In this document: positions 10,901-25,900 of the stretch, piece by piece
Layout of the letters: each line of letters begins with the position of its first letter
Numbering within the stretch: position 1 is the stretch's first letter
Program-made: the position numbers and the translations under genes
NCBI GenBank assembly: GCA_029204225.1
Contig: CM055098.1
Coordinates: 15,896,858 to 15,960,857 of the forward strand
DNA length: 64,000 nt
Source: Diphasiastrum complanatum
Taxonomy: Eukaryota > Streptophyta > Lycopodiopsida > Lycopodiales > Lycopodiaceae
Direction of reading: 5' to 3'
The notes under the pieces: generated by a model
What the model was told of the DNA's origin: nothing
What the model saw: only the letters and a program-made list of their open reading frames with translations
The model's database searches: none

Positions 10901-13900
10901 CTACATGTTCTGTAAAACGTTCTATTGATATAATAGGAACTATGCTCCCAAGAGCCTCTTGTGTTTGCTCAACTTTCTGGTCCATTAGCACTGGCAGATA
11001 CAGTGATGACCCCATATCAAGGCCTACTAAACTGTTTTGCTCATTATGAATTTTTGGATTTATTGTTGGGCTAACCGACACATTGACCACATCGATGATG
11101 GTCATGATTGATGTGTTCTGGGATTACATAACATTTTGTTCATTATACATTCTTGGCTTTGCGATTTGAGCCAACAAATACACTAGCAACAATAATGATA
11201 CTCATGAATGATAAATTCTAGCAGTGCATAGGAAGTTATGTTGTGGAATTTATAGCCATATACTCCAGTACAAGTCAATGCCAAAAGCACGGTCTGCATC
11301 TCTGTGAAGCATTAAAGTTATTGCACGACAATACTCTGCATGCCATTAACAAGAAGACTTGGCTATGCAAGATGGGTGTACAGTATCTTGGTCACATTAT
11401 GATGTCGGAGGGAGTGATAGCTGATCCCAGCCAAGGTAGCTGTGATCCATGAACAGTCGAGATCTGTAGACATAGTGAGTTGCAATAACTGCACAGAAGT
11501 CATTTATGTAGATATTATACACCTGACTACAAGTCCCTGTCAAAGCTCCATCTTTCATCCAATACCTTTCATTTGCCAAATTAGGGTATCTATGCTATAA
11601 GGCAATCATGTATATAGAATCATGTTATATACCACCCCCATGATCCTTAGGCACCTCTTGCCTAGTAATTTATAGAGTAGTCAAGCAAGCAACAATATGT
11701 CCTCTCCCTCCTATTTGTGGCCTGTTCAAAGCCCCAATAACCTACTGGAGCTCATTATTGTATAAGTCAAAAAATGTTGGAGGCATAGGCTACACCTTCA
11801 CACTAATAGTGCTCATCATTTCGCTAGATAATCATGACCTCAACATGCAGCATCATGTAACCATCTCATATAATGTCATGATTTCCAAGATGATATTCCT
11901 CAGAATGGCTAGATCCCCATAATTGTTGTATCATTCCACCATGAGGTATGGGATTAGAGGTGTTTTTGAACTCAACAAATTAATATTATGCCCTATCCCT
12001 CGTATATATGGCTGCTCCTGAATGATGACCCTTAGTATGATTATATGTCCATTGGTAAAGAACTTGTGGCATATCTAGCCTAGGACTTAGAAAAGGAGGA
12101 AAAGAAGAAAAGAAGGAAGTTTGACTACTTTTCCTTACCAAAATTGATGCACACAACAAAAGGATATACATCCAAGTATGTGTAGCTTTGGCAGGGGCAT
12201 ACGAACTATAAGCTTGCAGTTAAGTGCAAAATATTATCGTTCTATTGTCAAGTTTTACATAAAGAGAACTTTCTGCTTTTTAGACATTTCGAAGAACTCT
12301 ACACTCTTATATTCATGTCCAATACTAAAGTTTCTATGTATGGAATGATTTTCAGATGCGAAAAGAGGCACTTTGGGCGTGTACAACATTGAGACCTGAA
12401 GCCGAGTTCATGGTCACGGTACTCAAATCTTCTTGAAACAACCCTTATGAGTAGTGTTACCGACATACCTATGCTTTTATCTCTTCACATCCAAAGTGTA
12501 TACAACTGAATGTTTAAATCCAGAAGCACATATTATTGAAACTTTTCAAAATTTCAGCATGATTGAATTGCTCTATTAATAGTGGGTTAGAAAGCCTAGA
12601 CAAGTATTCTTTATTATTACATCTTTGATCTCTTCCCAATGCTACGAAGTAGCATGTTACTGTTGCACCCACATGCGTGCAGATGCACATCTGTATGGTC
12701 ATCCATGCAGGCTCCTCTATGCATATCTGTGCACATACAGGTTATGCTTCGCTGTATCCTGTCACTGTATGAAGCTGAATAAATGCCATATATTTTATCC
12801 CATTCCCGCATCAATCACCTGGGCAGCAGGCTGTTGTATGAAGTGTTGATTTGTGGTGGCTGAAAGGCTGACTTGAAACCCTAAGCTGTGAGGGCTGACT
12901 GACAAGATACAGCGATGAGATAGAGCTTGTTATTTGGCTTTCAATGTTTCAACATTCAAGTTTCAACTTTTCTAATTTTTTGTCTTAGATAAGGCTTGTG
13001 GAATTGTATGGGCCTGGGCCAAAGTTGCTTGTACAATGGATTTTATATTGAAATATAGCAGGGCCAATGTTCTCCAAGGTGGGCTTGCAATCCTGAGATT
13101 ATTGCAATGCCTGTACCTTGGTGGGAGACATTCAGTTCAAGTACACTGGAACTGCAAGAGATGGTCTTGAGAGTCTAATTCAAGGAAGTAGTGCATCCCT
13201 TTGTGAGAGGAGTTGGTGCACCTTTTCTAGGACTCACTCAAAGAAAAGGAACAAGTGGAAGCTGACTAGAACAGAAAAGGTAGTCTATATCCATGGCAAT
13301 CTTCGTTTGTTGACAAAATTAAGAAAGATGGTACGAATAATTGGAAGAAGTCTTAGGTGAATTGAAAGAAAGAATAATGAGCATAGAAGAAATAGAAACA
13401 CTTCATGGCGACATTCCAAATGCTCAAGCTAGAATAGATGCTCATTTATTAGCAGTTACTCATCACGACATTGAAGAGACTAGTGAAACAATCGATGAAG
13501 TCGATGATGCATTGAGGAGCAACTACAGACCTCTGAGGATACTGATTTTGTAGTTGAAATTGGAGAATAAGACATCACTTGCATCTAGATTATTTTCTTA
13601 AAACCTTAGGAATTCACACGTCTGTATGGCTTTTGCTACCAATTCGTCAATAAAATTGTCTTGTCCAAGTTGAACTTCAATTGCTCAAATTATTGCTATG
13701 CAATGAATGTGTGTAGCAATGTGTGATTTTGACTTTTAAATATGAAATGGTTGTCTTCCTTATTCATTTATGTTAGCTGTATGACATTTGAAGTTTGTTC
13801 TTGCTCCTTTCAATCATATGTAATTTCAACTAGCTATATGTTTTGCAACGTATGGGTTGAATAAGTCTAGAAATACTCGAAATGGTCGTATGTTTGTATG

Positions 13901-16900
13901 GAGATATGGTGGCAACATTGTAGTGTGGATATGATCTATCTACTTGACTTGTACTCACCATCATTGTTTTAGAATAATCTAATGAAGTGATTTGCTCTTA
14001 TTTAGTGAATGTCTCATCAACTCTATATAGCTTCACCATATGCTCGATGTTAAGTGCAGGATGTTTGTGTTCCATTGTCAAGACTTGCTGAATGTATATA
14101 TACGTCAAAGGTCCTACTTGATGCCTCACCTTTAATATGGTATGTTTTCAACATTCTCCCACTCTCACCTTGTTAGCATATAGAGCAACATTGCTTTCTG
14201 GTAATTTCTTCAAGAAGATGATCATTGTAGAGTTTCCATTTCTAATATATCTTGCAATATTAAGATAAAACAATAAACCTTGGAATACATTATTCATACT
14301 TGGGATGAAATTCAAGTCCAGACTTGAGAAAGTTGCCTCTATCGCTACTTTCTATATATGTGTCTCGTATCAACAAAGATTGATAAGTAACATGCATGAC
14401 ATAATTGAGGAGGTTGGTATGGCGTAAATTGGTAAAAAAGTAAGAAATTTGTTGTAGGCTCACAAAATTGTATTAAAGTGATTTTGATTTTATAGACCCC
14501 TGTATAGTTGTACGCATTTTTCCTCAAACTTCTAAGTTCTTTTCAATCCCTTGCAACCCTTGGCACCAATATATATATGATTTCTCTCCATCTTCCCACA
14601 AAAGGTCTCCTCCTTTGTCTTATTATATTTTCCTCTCCAAGCTTGTTTTATCAAGGGCTTAAATTAGAGGCATGACTCTCTTTCCCAAGGCCCATTTCCC
14701 AAAGCCCATCATGTTCTAGTATGTTCGACTCTTTACGCATCCTTTCAAAGATTAATGCCCATTGGACCCTCCCCTCCTTCCTTGTCATGAAGTTATTCCA
14801 AATCATAGATCTCTCTTTGGTGATTTTGTCACTAGGATTGCATCACACCATGCTGATTCCGACAATGCTACCGATCAGTTACGCATATGTTGTAGATCCT
14901 TATGGTATCACAATGATATGGGCTAAGCCTTTGTCCCCCATCAGATCATTTGAACTGAGTTTGTCGTCCCACCCACACAACTTGACGCCATCTTTCGACT
15001 CATCACATATATTCAGAGAGTGTGATTGTTTCCCCCAGCTGAGTGGAGACACAGGCAGCACTCACCTCATTTTTCAGGCCTCCCGTTTACCTGACACACT
15101 TGGCATTTCTATTACTGACCTTCCACTAGGCACTCATGACTACATCAGATGGTTCCTATACAGAGCATATCTGGGTCAGGCATGGCAGGGCGACCTCGGG
15201 GTCAAAGACGCTCACTTTTTGGAGTTGTATATGGCACGATTCCTAGTTCTACCTCGCTATGTGGATTCAGGATTATCACATGGTTTGAGATTCATATTGG
15301 GTCAGTTCCGAGTTCCATCACATCAACTTGTGATTGAGACTAGACGCTTTCAAGGTACCTCATGGGAGGAGTAGACTTGTCGGATGCGAGGTAGAGTCTA
15401 AGGAGCACTTCTTATTTAGATGTCCAATATACTGTGAGAACAGGGGGAGATACCATTGTCTTTTCCGAGATGCACCTAGTCCATTATAGCATATGAGGCA
15501 CTCATGATCAAACGGATGTTACTACTACGACAGGCTCTTTGCCAACCAATTTAGTCGAATCACACTGATACACAGCTCCAAATCATATCCTTCTTCTCTT
15601 GTAGGAGATTACGGATTGATCCTGAGTCAGATGATAGTTGGGTGTCGATGATGATTTCCAACATAGAGACCAAAGATGCCATACCACCCAAATTCTTGTT
15701 GTTCGTAAAGTCACCAACATGAGGTGACTCAACCTCCTCGACAACGTCATCAGCACACATTACCTCCAGTTGCAGTCTCCGTTACATCCTTTTTCAGTGG
15801 CAGCAGGATTTGATTGGATTTGATGCACAAACATACCACTACTATGATCCATCATAGTTACATTTTGTTGTCAGCAATTATTAGCAATTACACTTCATAG
15901 ATATATTTTCTTTATTGTTATTGGAGACGTTTCACACGCTCCTATTTGCACCACACACATGAAATGTACTCTTTGTCTTATATGCTTTTTGGCATGGAAA
16001 AGACATTAATAAAGCTTTCTTCTTTCCCTCTCTCATCGCGCCATCCCTCTCCTCTCCTCTCCTCTCCTCTCCTCCATTGTTGTGGATGCTAAAGAAAGGG
16101 GGTTAGCCCTTCTTGCGAGTTCCCTGCTACTCCCACCTCACCTTCTTCTTCAACCTTTGCTCCCAGTCCACCTTGCTCTAGGCCACACAACAGCAATTTG
16201 AATTGCTATGCAATAGTAGGCAAATCCTGCTGCTATGCAATAGCAACAAGTACACTTGCGGGTTGCACCAATACTACATCCAAGCCTAAGGAGCAGCATA
16301 CCCTCACTTGGCAAATCCTAGAGCTATTTGGATGGTGTTGCACTCAAAGACACAATGAAGATATAATCAAGATGGGAAGCAAAATTGCCACTCTTGAGGA
16401 AGAATTGGACAACTTGAGGAAGATGCAAGCAACTCCCCTACATACCACCACAAAGATCCAAGAATTGGGATCCAAGATAGGGCAACACAAAGAGGAGATC
16501 TTATCTGGGGCAGCAGTTCTTAAGAAAGATTTTGGAAAACCATCTACACACATTACCTCATTTATTTCACCTACAATTTTTGAAGAGACTAAAGGCTCAC
16601 AATATTAGGGTTAGGGGCATACCGGATATAGAAGATGCCTTCAAGGAAGTGGAACGTGTCCTCGACATCACTCTTGGCCACCATACTACACTAGTTCTCT
16701 ACTTCACGACGCTAGAAAGAAAGAAGAATGGCATTAAGTCAATGAGCCCAACTAAGAGGGACACAAATCTTTATGGATGAGGACTTGACTTACATTCAAG
16801 TTGAGGAACGTCCTAAAGCTATCTAGGAAGCGAAGGCTATTGGACAACATGTGGTATATAGGGATTTACAGATTCAATACTTGGACCGTGGTTTGTCCAA

Positions 16901-19900
16901 TGGCAAAGGCACTAAGCTATAGGTAGTTGATGTCAGCCTCTCCCTAAACTACACTCATACACAAACCACAGTAAAGCATGTATAGATAGATCTCAAACTC
17001 AAACTCTATTATTTTCACAATAGTACATGGCATCGACAAGCATGTTCATGAAACACGGTGGAGCTGGCTGCCTTGTCTCCCCCCAACCTTTGTTGCATAG
17101 CTTATGATGAGGAATGCCTCTCTCTAGGCTCACTTATGCACAATCCTCAAGCACCCCTTAACCCTGACCCTTTCTAACGTCGAAACATGGCCTAGTCGAT
17201 CCATAGTCAACACTTGCCACTTGGCAGTACCCTGGCACATTGGCAAGTAGTGGCACATACACTGGCTGGACCAAATTTCCCAGTGAGCATGTGACACGTG
17301 TCATGTTTGACTGGGCAACCCTAACATGTGTCATTCATTCACTGGACCACGTGTCCAAGTGGGCATATGACACGTGTCTCATTGACTAATCGACTCCTAC
17401 TTTCTAGGAGGTAAATTCAGCCACTCCTTATTAATTACCCAATACCCTGCACCCAGGCTCAACATGCAACTCAAAGGCTCAGTAGCTCTTATAACAGTTC
17501 TATTTACATTTTTTTTACAAAGGTCACCACAAGCCGGTGACTTAGCCATTTCCATATTTCACAAAAGTGAGTAGTGTGCCCAGCACAGTCCATAGCCATG
17601 GCGGGCCTAACACAGCCTAGGGACCCTGGCAGCAGGATAGGGCCCCCAGTTGGGTCCCGACGTGCAGTCGGCCACGTCAGTGCCACGTGGCCGATGTTAC
17701 GAGCTCGTAACCAGTGCCGAACCCCAGAGAACACTGATAGGTCAGATACCACAGTCAGGGTCGTGTCCAGTGTACATGACCAACAGGGCAAGACAGTGTG
17801 AGTAGTGTGCCCCAGCCATGGCGGGCCTAACACAGCCTAGGGACCCTGTCAGCAGGATAGGGCTCCCAGTTGGGTCCCGACGTGCAGTCGGCCACGTCAG
17901 TGACACGTGGCCGACACTTGGCAGTTGCATGCTACCAGTCCTCACACTGGACTAGGAGGGGCTTACTCTATATCAGGGAGTAGGCAAGGTTGGGTGGATC
18001 AGTTAGTGTTTGCCCTACTGTGGTGTTAGGAACTATTACACTGGTATCAGAGCCATCTCCATCCTAGGGAGTTCAGGACAGTAGTAGAGAAAGCTATCAG
18101 AAGATAGGAAGTGTTTCTCAGATTCTCAGAGAGGAATAGAGGAGGAAGATCGCTGTAGGAGCAGCCTTCAAACTTCTGATTTCCACTGAGAAATCACAGT
18201 AGCAAGGAGTCAGATTCCAAGTGTAGGTAACTCGCTGAAAAAACAGCTGTTTCCCACTGAGTTGAGAGGATTCTCTATAGTTTTCCCAGCGAAATTAGAG
18301 TAGGAAGAAGCCAGCACCTCCATCGCTGTACAGTCAGAGACCTACATCCGATTTCCAGGGAAAAAGTTACTGGTTCTCAGCGAGTTGGAAGCCAAAAAGG
18401 AGGAGCAGGGCCAGCGCTGCCAGTGCTTCTGAAAATCTGGTTTTTCAACAAGTTTTTGAGCCCCAACGTCAGAGATTTGGAGCAAAAGGATTCCTACCAG
18501 ATCAGCGAGTAGGAGACTTCTGAAATTTCAGAATTCAGAAGGGTTTTTGGACTTCAGATTTGCCTTTTTGTGGACAAGTTGGATTGCAATCAGACCAGCG
18601 AGTTACTATCCTCAAAAACCCGGGAAATTTAGCACCGTTTTGAAGCCTCAAACTGGCATTTTTCAGAACAGCAGGTCTGAAATCTTGGGGAAAAGAGCTG
18701 AAAGGGTTCCTCTTCATTCTTTCTTTGGAAGTACAGTCCTCAGAAACAGCTAAGTCATCTTTCCTTTCCCTTGTACAGTTGTAAATTAGTCTTTTAGACT
18801 TTTTTCCTTCAGAAGTTAAGGTAGCTCTCTTTCAGTTTCGAAGATGACCACTCCTCAGGGACCTGATCAACCCCAGGAGAGAGGCTTCGACGAACTTGAA
18901 ACAGAAGCCTTGGCTTACAGAAAAGGGAAGGAACCCATGGAAGTAGAAGAACAGGAACAGTTCGCCGAAGAACTCGACGAACTCGTTACCACGGAGCAGT
19001 TCATCCAATTGGTAACAGAGGTGGATGAACTGAAGCTGGCATTAGCCAATTTCAAGTCCAGTGTGGACGACTCGTTCGCTGAACTCAAAAACTTGATTTT
19101 GAGCTCTACGAAAGGAAGCCTTCCCTCCACTTCTCAGTTATCCCCTTCTCCACTCCCATCAGTTTCGGGTGAGACTTTACGGTCTCACCCCAGTGTTTTT
19201 AAAGATTTAAAGCCTCCTACTTTTAATGGGGAAGAGAAGGATAGAAATGCAGATATTCTACAAACCTTCCTCAGCAAATGGAAGAACATTCATGCTCTTA
19301 AACAGACCCCTGACCATTTGCAAGCAATTGAGGCCAGTCTTTCTTTAGGGCCTATGGCCTATAAGTGGTGGTTAAATCTCCAGGAGACTGGGCAGACTCC
19401 CCGGTCATGGAAAGCTTTTGAAGAAGCTTTCCTAAGAGAATTTCTACCAGAGAATGAACTTGATAGAGCCTGGGAAGCCTGGGAAAGAATAGTAATGGAC
19501 AAGTCCCTCATCCAATATATCTCGCAGTATCGAGAGGCAATTTTAAAGATTAAAAATATGGATGACTATCAAAAAATTAGGGGATTTGTCCGTGGCCTCA
19601 AAGATGAATATAAAGTAGAGGTCCAGAGAAACTCGCCTACTACCCTTGAGCAAGCTCTCAGATATGCTCAAATCTATGATGATTCAGTGGGTAGGAAGAG
19701 AGCGAGACAACAACCACTTCCTGAGCAGCTTCCTCAGAAAGACTTTCAATTTAAAAGGAAATTTTTAAAAAGAAAGAAAGAAGATAAATTTAAAGGTGAA
19801 GCTCCTCAGAAACGCCCTTCACTCATACAGCCCTTAAAACCAGATGATTTTGAGAAAACCAAACAAGAACGTTTGTGCTTTGTGTGTATGGGCAAGGGAC

Positions 19901-22900
19901 ACACAGTTAGACAGTGTCCCAAGGGGCCTTTCACTAAAAAAGATAAAAAACAAGTTCATCTTGTTCAGACTGTATGTTTCCCCAGTGACTCGGCAGCTTC
20001 CGAGATCAAAGTGTATCATGAAGATCATGAACACTGTTGCCAGCTGACCTCTGCAATGCTAGCGAGACCCTTCAGCTTTGGGCCGCATGACCTAGTACGT
20101 ATGCATGGGAAAGTTGGTAACCAGTCAGTAAGAGTCATGGTTGATGATGGGGCAACCCATAATTTCATCAACCACACCCTGGTTAAAAAGCTTAAACTAC
20201 CAAAAGTACCTAGTCAGCATAGGTACATAGTTTCATTAGCTAAGGGTGAAGATAAAAAAAGATGGGAAACTATGGTAAGTAAGTTAAATCTTGGTATTCA
20301 GGGGTACCAAGATGAAATAAACTTTCAGATAATGCACCTGGCTCGAACAGACATTGTTCTCGGGAGAGATTGGCTCTACAGTTTAGGACCTTCCCTCCAC
20401 AGAAACTATCAGGAGAACACCCTCAGCTTTCAGTATAAAGGCCAAGAGATCCAGTTGCATGGGGAGCATGATGTTCCCAACAGCCCTATGGTCTGCAGTT
20501 CAGAGCTCTGTCAGCTAATCGGAGACGAAGACCATCAGGTATTCTTATGTGACTTTCAGTTTATTCCTGAAGTTTCTATTTCCAGTTCTATTCAGCAGAA
20601 AATCAGTAAATTAGAAACTTTATTGTCTAAATTTAAAGATGTTTTTCCTGAAGATTTGCCACATGGTTTACCACCTAGCAGAGAGGTAGATCATGTAATA
20701 AACCTAGTACTAGGTACAGCACCTGTTTCTAAACCTCCGTATCGGGTCAGCCGAACAGAGGATGAAGAAATAACTAGGTAGTTAACAGACTATCTTGGGA
20801 AAGGCCAAATTCAGACCAGTAGTTCACCATGGGCCTCACCAGTCCTATTGGTGAAAAAGAAAGAGGGGTCTATGCGTCTTTGAGTAGATTACAGAGCCCT
20901 CAATAAAGTCACAATCAAGAATAAATACCCTATGCCTTGGGCAGACGAGTTGTTTGATCAACTCGACGGGGCTACGTTTTTCAGCAAAATAGACCTCAGA
21001 TCGGGATATCATCAAGTCCGTATAAAATCGGAAGATGTCTCGAAAACAGCTTTTAGGACCCGTCACGGTCATTATGAGTTTAAGGTGATGCCATTTGGGC
21101 TCACAAATGCTCCAGCTACCTTTATGACCTTGATGAACAGTGTCCTCAGACCATACTTGGGTAAATTTGTAGTCGTATTTTTAGATGACATCCTCGTTTA
21201 TAGCAAAACCAGGAAGGAGCATCTAAAACACCTCAAAAAGGTGTTTCGACTGCTCAGAAAGCATAAGCTTTATGCTAAACAATCAAAGTGTGAATTCTTC
21301 GTTGAAGAAATAGCATATTTGGGTCACATTATCTCTTCAGATGGGATTAAGATGGACCCAAATAAGGTTAAAGCCATACTCAGTTGGCTGAGACCTCAGA
21401 ATATTTTGGAACTTCAAATCTTTCTTGGTCTGGCGGGATATTACAGATGATTTGTCAAGGAATATGCTCAGATAGCAGTCCCTATGACAAATCTCCTTAA
21501 GGGGAAGGGAAAGGAGTTCATTTGGGAGTCCGCACAACAGGAGAGCTTTGATGCTCTCAAAACAACCTTAGCTACAGCACCAGTTTTAAAGGTCGTCGAC
21601 CCAATCAGCCATTTGTGGTCGAAACAGATGCTAGCGACTTTGCAGTAGGTGCTGTGCTAACTCAGGGTGGACGACCAGTTGCGTTCGAGAGTAAAAAACT
21701 CGAGCCAGCACAGACTAGGTATAGTGCTTATGAAAAGGAACTCTTTTCTATAGTCCATGCCCTTAAGACTTGGAGACATTATTTGTATGGTGCCAACTTT
21801 GAGGTCCTGACAGACCATGAGAGTCTCAGATACCTTTGCAATCAACCTGAGCTTAGAGGTCGGAAAGCTCGTTGGGCAGAGTTGATGCAAGAGTTTGACA
21901 TGTCTATCAGATATAGGCGTGGAAAATTCAATACAGTAGCAGATGCCCTTAGCAGAATGCCTATGATAAACGAGCTGAGTTTTACTCAGATTCGTAATGA
22001 GTTACTCGAGTCCTTGAGAGGGAAATGCCAGCATGATGCATTCTTCTCTATTATCTGGAACTCAGTCCAGAACAGACAGTTACAGACTCCAGAACCAGTT
22101 CCCGGGGCTGGTGCCAGTTCATCCAAGAATACGGCAGCTTCCGTTGAGGATGATGATGAGTCCGAGTATACGTCATCAGATGACGTTGAGGATTCTGAGC
22201 CTGTATTACCCAAGCAAACCCCAGTGGTTGAGGGTCAGTTGACTCAAGGATTCAAATGGAAACAGTATTCCATTCAGGATGAGTACTTGCTCTATAGAGA
22301 TAGAGTATGTGTCCCCAATTCAGAGGATTATAGGCAGCAGGTCCTATATGAATGTCATGACAATCCTAGCGCGGGACACCCTGGCATACAGAAGACCTAT
22401 GAGCTTCTTCGTAGGCAATTTTTCTGGCCCAGTATGAAAAAGGACGTCCACCAGTATTTAACCAGTTGCCAGAAATGTCAAATAAATAAAGCAGAGCGTT
22501 TAAAGGCAGGAGGGTTGTTGCATCCCTTAGAAATACCAGCTGGTAAATGGGAGAGTGTCTCCATGGATTTTATAGTAGGCCTGCCTAAAACCCAAAAGGG
22601 TAATGACGCTATATGGGTCACAGTTGATCGTCTGACCAAAATGGCTCATTTTATTCCGACCAAAACAACCGTTAGAGCTCCAGAGTTAGCGAGGTTGTTT
22701 GTAGACGGGCTATTTAAATTGTACGGTCTACCTTCCGGCATAGTCAGTGACTGGGATAGTAAGTTTACTGGAAATTTTTGGAAGGCAGTATTCCATCATC
22801 TCCATACTAAACTTAATATGAGTACCACCGACCATCCACAGACGGACGGTTAAACAGAAAGGGTAAATCAAGTGCTGGAGGATATGCTTCGTGCATACGT

Positions 22901-25900
22901 CAGCAAGAAGCAGACTAATTGGGAGGAATATCTCTCGATATTAGAGTTTGCTTACAACAGTACCAAACATTCAGCTACGGGATACAGCCCATTTATGCTG
23001 ATGTACGGTTTTCAGCCACGCTCACCCACAGCTGTAGGGTTTAAACAAGAAAAAGTTGAAGCAGCCAGAAACTTTTTAGAAGACCTAAACCAGATGATAG
23101 AACATGCTAAGCGTAGCATTAGACAATCCCAGGATCGAGCCAGGCATTATGCAGATCCACACAGACGGGATGTGCAGTTCTCCACTGGTGAGAAAATCTA
23201 CTTGAGAGTCCCAGTTGACTCTAAAACCCTCAAATCAGGAGTGTGTGCTAAGTTGTCTCCAAGGTATTGTGGTCCCTTTACCATCAGTAGGAGACTAGGC
23301 GAGGTCACCTATGAACTAGAACTCCCACACAGCAGTAAGGTTTTTCCAGTCTTTCATGTAAGCCAGTTACGAAAAGCCTTAACCAGATCAGATAATCTGG
23401 TAGGGGACAGTGTTCTAGTTCTCCCATTGGATCCTCAACAACCTCCACATGAACCAGAGGAGATTCTTGATAGTAGAGAGACGCAGACTCGTCATACTCT
23501 ATACCGAGAATATCTGGTTAAGTGGAATGATCAGCCTGTTGAGAATGCCACTTGGGAAAGAGGCAGCGTCCTTCGCAAGATTTTTCCAGACTTTGTCTTA
23601 GAGGACCAAGACGGTTCTTAAGGGGGAGGGAGTGTTACGAGCTCGTAACCAGTGCCGAACCCCAGAGAACACAAATAGGTCAGATACCACAGTCAGGGTC
23701 GTGTCCAGTGTACATGACCAACAGGGCAAGACAGTGTGAGTAGTGTGCCCCAGCACGGTCCATAGCCATGGCGGGCCTAACACAGCCTAGGGACCCTGTC
23801 AGCAGGATAGGGCTCCCAGTTGGGTCCCGACGTGCAGTCGGCCACGTCAGTGACACGTGGCCGACACTTGGCAGTTGCATGCTACCAGTCCTCACACTGG
23901 ACTAGGAGGGGCTTACTCTATATCAGGGAGTAGGCAAGGTTGGGTGGATCAGTTAGTGTTTGCCCTACTGTGGTGTTAGGAACTATTACAGCCGACACTT
24001 GGCAGTAGCATGCTACCAGTCCTCACACTGGGCTAGGAGGGGCTTACTCTATATTAGGGAGTAGGCAAGGTTGGGTGGATCAGTTAGTGTTTGCCCTACT
24101 GTGGTGTTAGGATCTATTACACTGGTATCAGAGCCATCTCCATCCTAGGGAGCTAAGTAGCAGCAGGGAGAAGGTGCTCAGAATCTCTTAAAAACTTCGG
24201 TAAATAGGAGAGACAGATCCAGCGCTGGAGGAGTAGCTTTCTACTGCGAAAATCTCCATTGAATCATCTTCCTTTAAGTGGGAATATGAGCTAGATTTTT
24301 GAAACAGATCCATCGCTGTAGAAAACAGCTATTTATCCTTTGTTTTCAGAGGGTAATTCTCAGATTTTAGAGGAAATAGAAATCAGAAGTTTGGGCCAGA
24401 ACCAGCGCTGTCAGAAGAGTGCTTAAATCTCGATTTTCAAGTGCCAAACTGAAACTGTTGAGCGGGTTTTGGACAGAGGAAGGTAGGCAGGGTCTGAGAA
24501 GACCATCGCGAGTTGATTGTAGACTTCATCCTTCAAATTGAAGCTCAGACATCTGAAGTTGGACACCTACCGAAGCCCTCAGATCAGCGACCTACTATCT
24601 GAAGCTAAATCAGAGAAGCAAGTGGGCTTTGAGCCTTAAATCAGAAGTTTTTGGAGCTATCAAATAGCTGTCCAGTCAGCGAGGGTAGAGGAGTACCAAA
24701 GTATTTGCATTTTTGGGGCTTCAAACCAAAGTTTTCTGAGAAATTGGACCTCAGTCAGACAGCGAGTACAGTGTTCTGAAATTTTCAGAATTCAGAAGTG
24801 AATCTTGGCTTCAAATCTGATTTTTCGAAACCATTTCAGAAGCAATCAGATCAGCAAGCTACTATACTCAAGGAACCGGAAATTTGGACGCCATTTTGAA
24901 GCTTCAAGCTGGGATTTTCCGAGACAGCAGGTCTGAAATCTTGGGGAAAAGAGCTGAAAGGGTTCCTCTTCATTCTTTCTTTGGAAGTACAGTCCTCAGA
25001 AACAGCTAAGTCATCTTTCCTTTCCCTTGTACAGTTGCAAATTAGTCTTTTAGACTTTTTTTCCTTCAGAAGTTAAGGTAGCTCTCTTTCAGTTTCGAAG
25101 ATGACCACTCCTCAGGGACCTGATCAACCCCAGGAGAGAGGCTTCGACGAACTTGAAACAGAAGCCTTGGCTTACAGAAAAGGGAAGGAACCCATGGAAG
25201 TAGAAGAACAGGAACAGTTCGCCGAAGAACTCGACGAACTCGTTACCAAGGAGCAGTTCCTCCAATTGGTAACAAAAGTGGATGAACTGAAGTTGGCATT
25301 AGCCAATTTCAAGTCCAGTGTGGACGACTCGTTCGCTGAACTCAAAAACTTGATTTTGAGTTCCGCGAAAGGAAGCCTTCCCTCCACCTCTCAGTTATCC
25401 CCTTCTCCACTTCCATCAGTTTCGGGTGAGACTTTACGGTCTCACCCCAGTGTTTTTAAAGATTTAAAACCTCTTACTTTTAATGGGGAAGAGAAGGATA
25501 GAAATGCAGATATTCTACAAACCTTCCTCAGCAAATGGAAGAACATTCATGCTCTTAAACAGACCCCTGACCATTTGCAAGCAATTGAGGCCAGTCTTTC
25601 TTTAGGGCCTATGGCCTATAAGTGGTGGTTAAATCTCCAGGAGACTGGGCAGACTCCCCGGTCATGGAAAGCTTTTGAAGAAGCTTTCCTAAGAGAATTT
25701 CTACTAGAAAATGAACTAGATAGAGCCTGGGAAGCCTGGGAAAGAACAATAATGGATAAATCCCTCATCCAATATATCTCGCAGTATCGAGAAGCAATTT
25801 TAGAGATTAAGAATATGGATGACTATCAGAAAATCAGGGGATTTGTCCGTGGCCTCAAAGATGAATATAAAGTAGAGGTCCAGAGAAACTCGCCTACTAC

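Larger units (their letters stand above)
17695..23990 (+). mobile_element. Ty3/gypsy chromovirus A, nested in the LTR of B
   Basis: A is complete from TGTTACGAGC to ACTATTACA, 6,296 bp. It is flanked by the 5-bp duplication GCCGA (17,690-17,694 and 23,991-23,995), which lies inside B's LTR. Its LTRs differ by only two substitutions and a 12-bp deletion in the 5' copy, so it is younger than B. Its gag-pol has several stops. Confidence 0.92.
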
